DNA from: a virus
Direction: 5' to 3' (one strand)
IMG/VR virus record: IMGVR_UViG_3300045747_000527
Coordinates: 62,001 to 126,000 of that record
DNA: 64,000 nucleotides
This document shows positions 62,604 through 64,000 of this stretch, in pieces. The notes under the pieces are model-generated. The model saw nothing but the letters and a program-made list of their open reading frames with translations. It was not told the DNA's origin and ran no database searches. Numbering within the stretch: the stretch's first letter is position 1; every line of letters starts with the position of its first letter. The translations under genes and the position numbers were made by a program.

Positions 62604-64000
62604 CTATGCATGTGAGGAGTTCTCTGGAGGCTTTTCCGCGGGCGCGTACTGGAACTTGCCGCCTTGCTCGGACGAGTAATACGCCTCCTGCATACTGAGC
62701 ATTCTTGTGAGGGTATCGTGGATGCCCTCCATAGACCCTCGCCCACCCAGTTGCTTGCCCAACTCGCTGTCCTTTAAGCCTTTCATCTTCGGAAGTCCAG
62801 TGTCGCTGTTCATGCCCACGAGGGCTGCAAGCTTTTCAAGGGCCCTGGATACCCCTGCTGCAGCATCCTTATCCTTACCTCCCAAAGAACCCATCAACCC
62901 CCGCACCGCGGAAGCTCTGTCCGAGTCTAAGCCAGACACGGTACGGTCAATCAGATCATCTCGGGCCTTGCCGCCCTTCCGCAGAATACCCATCTCCTCT
63001 TTACCGAACCCCCCAGCACCGAAGGCACCTAACACACGACCAATTTCTCCGATACCTTTCGCGCCACCCCAATTCTTAATTCCGCTAACTTGCGCAGCTT
63101 CGCCGGCCATGTCTATAGCTCCGCGAATACCCGCAAATTCCGCAGAGTCCGTAGGCAGCAGGCTCTTCAGTTTTTCCGCGGCACCCGCACCCCCTGCCTT
63201 AACCTGTTGGATCAGTTTCTCCATCGTCTCTTTACGGGCACCGGGGTCAAAGTCAGAGTGCAACAGTCTCTTCAGCAATCCTCCTAGTCCTAGACTACTT
63301 CCGCCTTTGCCGGGGGCCTTAATGGCGTCCGCCGTACCTAGAACGTAGTCCTCTCTGCCGCCAAGCTGCCCTGCCGCGCTCCCCATTCTCTTCTGCATAG
63401 TTTCGGCGAAAGCTACATCCCCTTGTTTGTCAATGTTCTGAGCGACGCCGCCCATGACAGATCGCAGTGTCTTTGCCGTTTCACCGCCCGCCTGGGACAT
63501 AGAAAGAAGCTCCTCAACAGCACCCTTTTGGCTGCGAGATAGCTTTCCTTTTCTGAGCAAGTCCATCATGCCATACGGACTCCCCGCGGCCAAAGTACGT
63601 GCTGCTTCCGCAAACCCCTCAACGCCCTGAAGCTCTTGCAAGTCTACGTTCTTGCCAGCTGATCTGGCGGTACTGAACGCACCCGTGCCCATCGCCCCTG
63701 ACAGAGGACTAACACCACCTCCAGCGCCGGACAACTTACTCGCAAAGCCGCGCATCTCTGCATCTAACTCAGCTCGACTTCGTGGCCCGCCCTCTGACAC
63801 GCGTCCACCCGACAAGATGCTCTTACGTAGAGCGCCGGCAGTACTAGACGTGATGCCCTCAACCTTTGACCCAGGAGTGGCACGTCCCCAAATGCGATCC
63901 ATCCCAGACGACCACGCGTCACTGATCGAACTCGCAGCCGCAGCACCGAACTCCACCAGCGCGGAGTTCTCCACATGATGGCCTATCTTGCGCATCAATC
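62604..64000 (-). CDS. C-terminal part of a large helical protein, probable tape measure (truncated by window edge)
   Basis: At least 464 residues; the frame is open to the right edge, where TTG and ATG codons exist but are probably internal. It is Ala/Gly/Lys-rich and almost all helical, with repeated short stretches (LLKRLLHSDF, EKLIQQVKAGGAG, KLKSLLPTDS). Position directly before tail-tip genes and the composition fit a tape measure C-terminus, though a tail lysozyme or internal virion protein cannot be excluded. Confidence 0.6.
   Translation of the reverse strand, partial: LMRKIGHHVENSALVEFGAAAASSISDAWSSGMDRIWGRATPGSKVEGITSSTAGALRKSILSGGRVSEGGPRSRAELDAEMRGFASKLSGAGGGVSPLSGAMGTGAFSTARSAGKNVDLQELQGVEGFAEAARTLAAGSPYGMMDLLRKGKLSRSQKGAVEELLSMSQAGGETAKTLRSVMGGVAQNIDKQGDVAFAETMQKRMGSAAGQLGGREDYVLGTADAIKAPGKGGSSLGLGGLLKRLLHSDFDPGARKETMEKLIQQVKAGGAGAAEKLKSLLPTDSAEFAGIRGAIDMAGEAAQVSGIKNWGGAKGIGEIGRVLGAFGAGGFGKEEMGILRKGGKARDDLIDRTVSGLDSDRASAVRGLMGSLGGKDKDAAAGVSRALEKLAALVGMNSDTGLPKMKGLKDSELGKQLGGRGSMEGIHDTLTRMLSMQEAYYSSEQGGKFQYAPAEKPPENSSHA

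Overview
The window looks like part of a large tailed double-stranded DNA phage genome (Caudoviricetes). The gp6/J-like baseplate protein and the many baseplate-type genes suggest a contractile tail, but no sheath gene is present to prove it. The host is probably Gram-negative: there is a lipoprotein with a lipobox, there are spanin-like proteins, and the endolysin is a small M15 peptidase. The lipoprotein's Cys-rich pattern resembles secreted proteins of Myxococcota, so a host in that group is my best guess; this is inference only. Coding density is very high and no tRNA gene or CRISPR array was recognised.

Left part (1-11,600, plus strand): one tightly packed replication and recombination operon. 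It holds a CHC2/TOPRIM primase, a zinc-ribbon protein, a family A DNA polymerase split by a group I intron that encodes an HNH endonuclease, an HU-like protein, a RecA-like recombinase with an unusual Walker A motif, a SLOG-type protein, a PD-(D/E)XK nuclease-like protein, a Cas4-like nuclease and a RusA-like resolvase, with several small Cys-rich or acidic proteins between them. It ends at a clear intrinsic terminator at about 11.6 kb.

Right part (64,000 down to 11,650, minus strand): the late region, read right to left. It starts inside a probable tape-measure C-terminus. Next come hub and baseplate-type proteins, two small proteins with a shared DELEKI peptide, a sigma-factor-like gene, and then a long fibre and accessory region (about 56-37 kb). 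That region contains an Mtd_N-like fibre, a Ser hydrolase, a secreted repeat protein, a holin and M15 endolysin pair, a huge collagen-like fibre, a PIG-L deacetylase fused to discoidin-like domains, and a glycosyltransferase-methyltransferase fusion. More baseplate genes follow (36-18 kb), then a beta-helix tailspike, small membrane proteins that could be spanins, a protein with an InPase-like polyvalent domain, and a second Mtd_N-like protein.

Two plus-strand islands interrupt the late region: a zinc-ribbon gene (23.1-23.4 kb) and a lipoprotein moron (28.0-28.9 kb). The moron has its own hairpin terminator, and a consensus-like sigma70 promoter faces the other way, apparently restarting transcription of the baseplate J gene.

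The most interesting points are: the polymerase intron, whose splice sites can be set to the base from P1 and P10; the recurrent short [D/P]E-x-x-K-[IV]-[AG] peptide in unrelated late proteins; the three carbohydrate-active enzymes embedded in the fibre region; and the lipoprotein moron with its compensating promoter.
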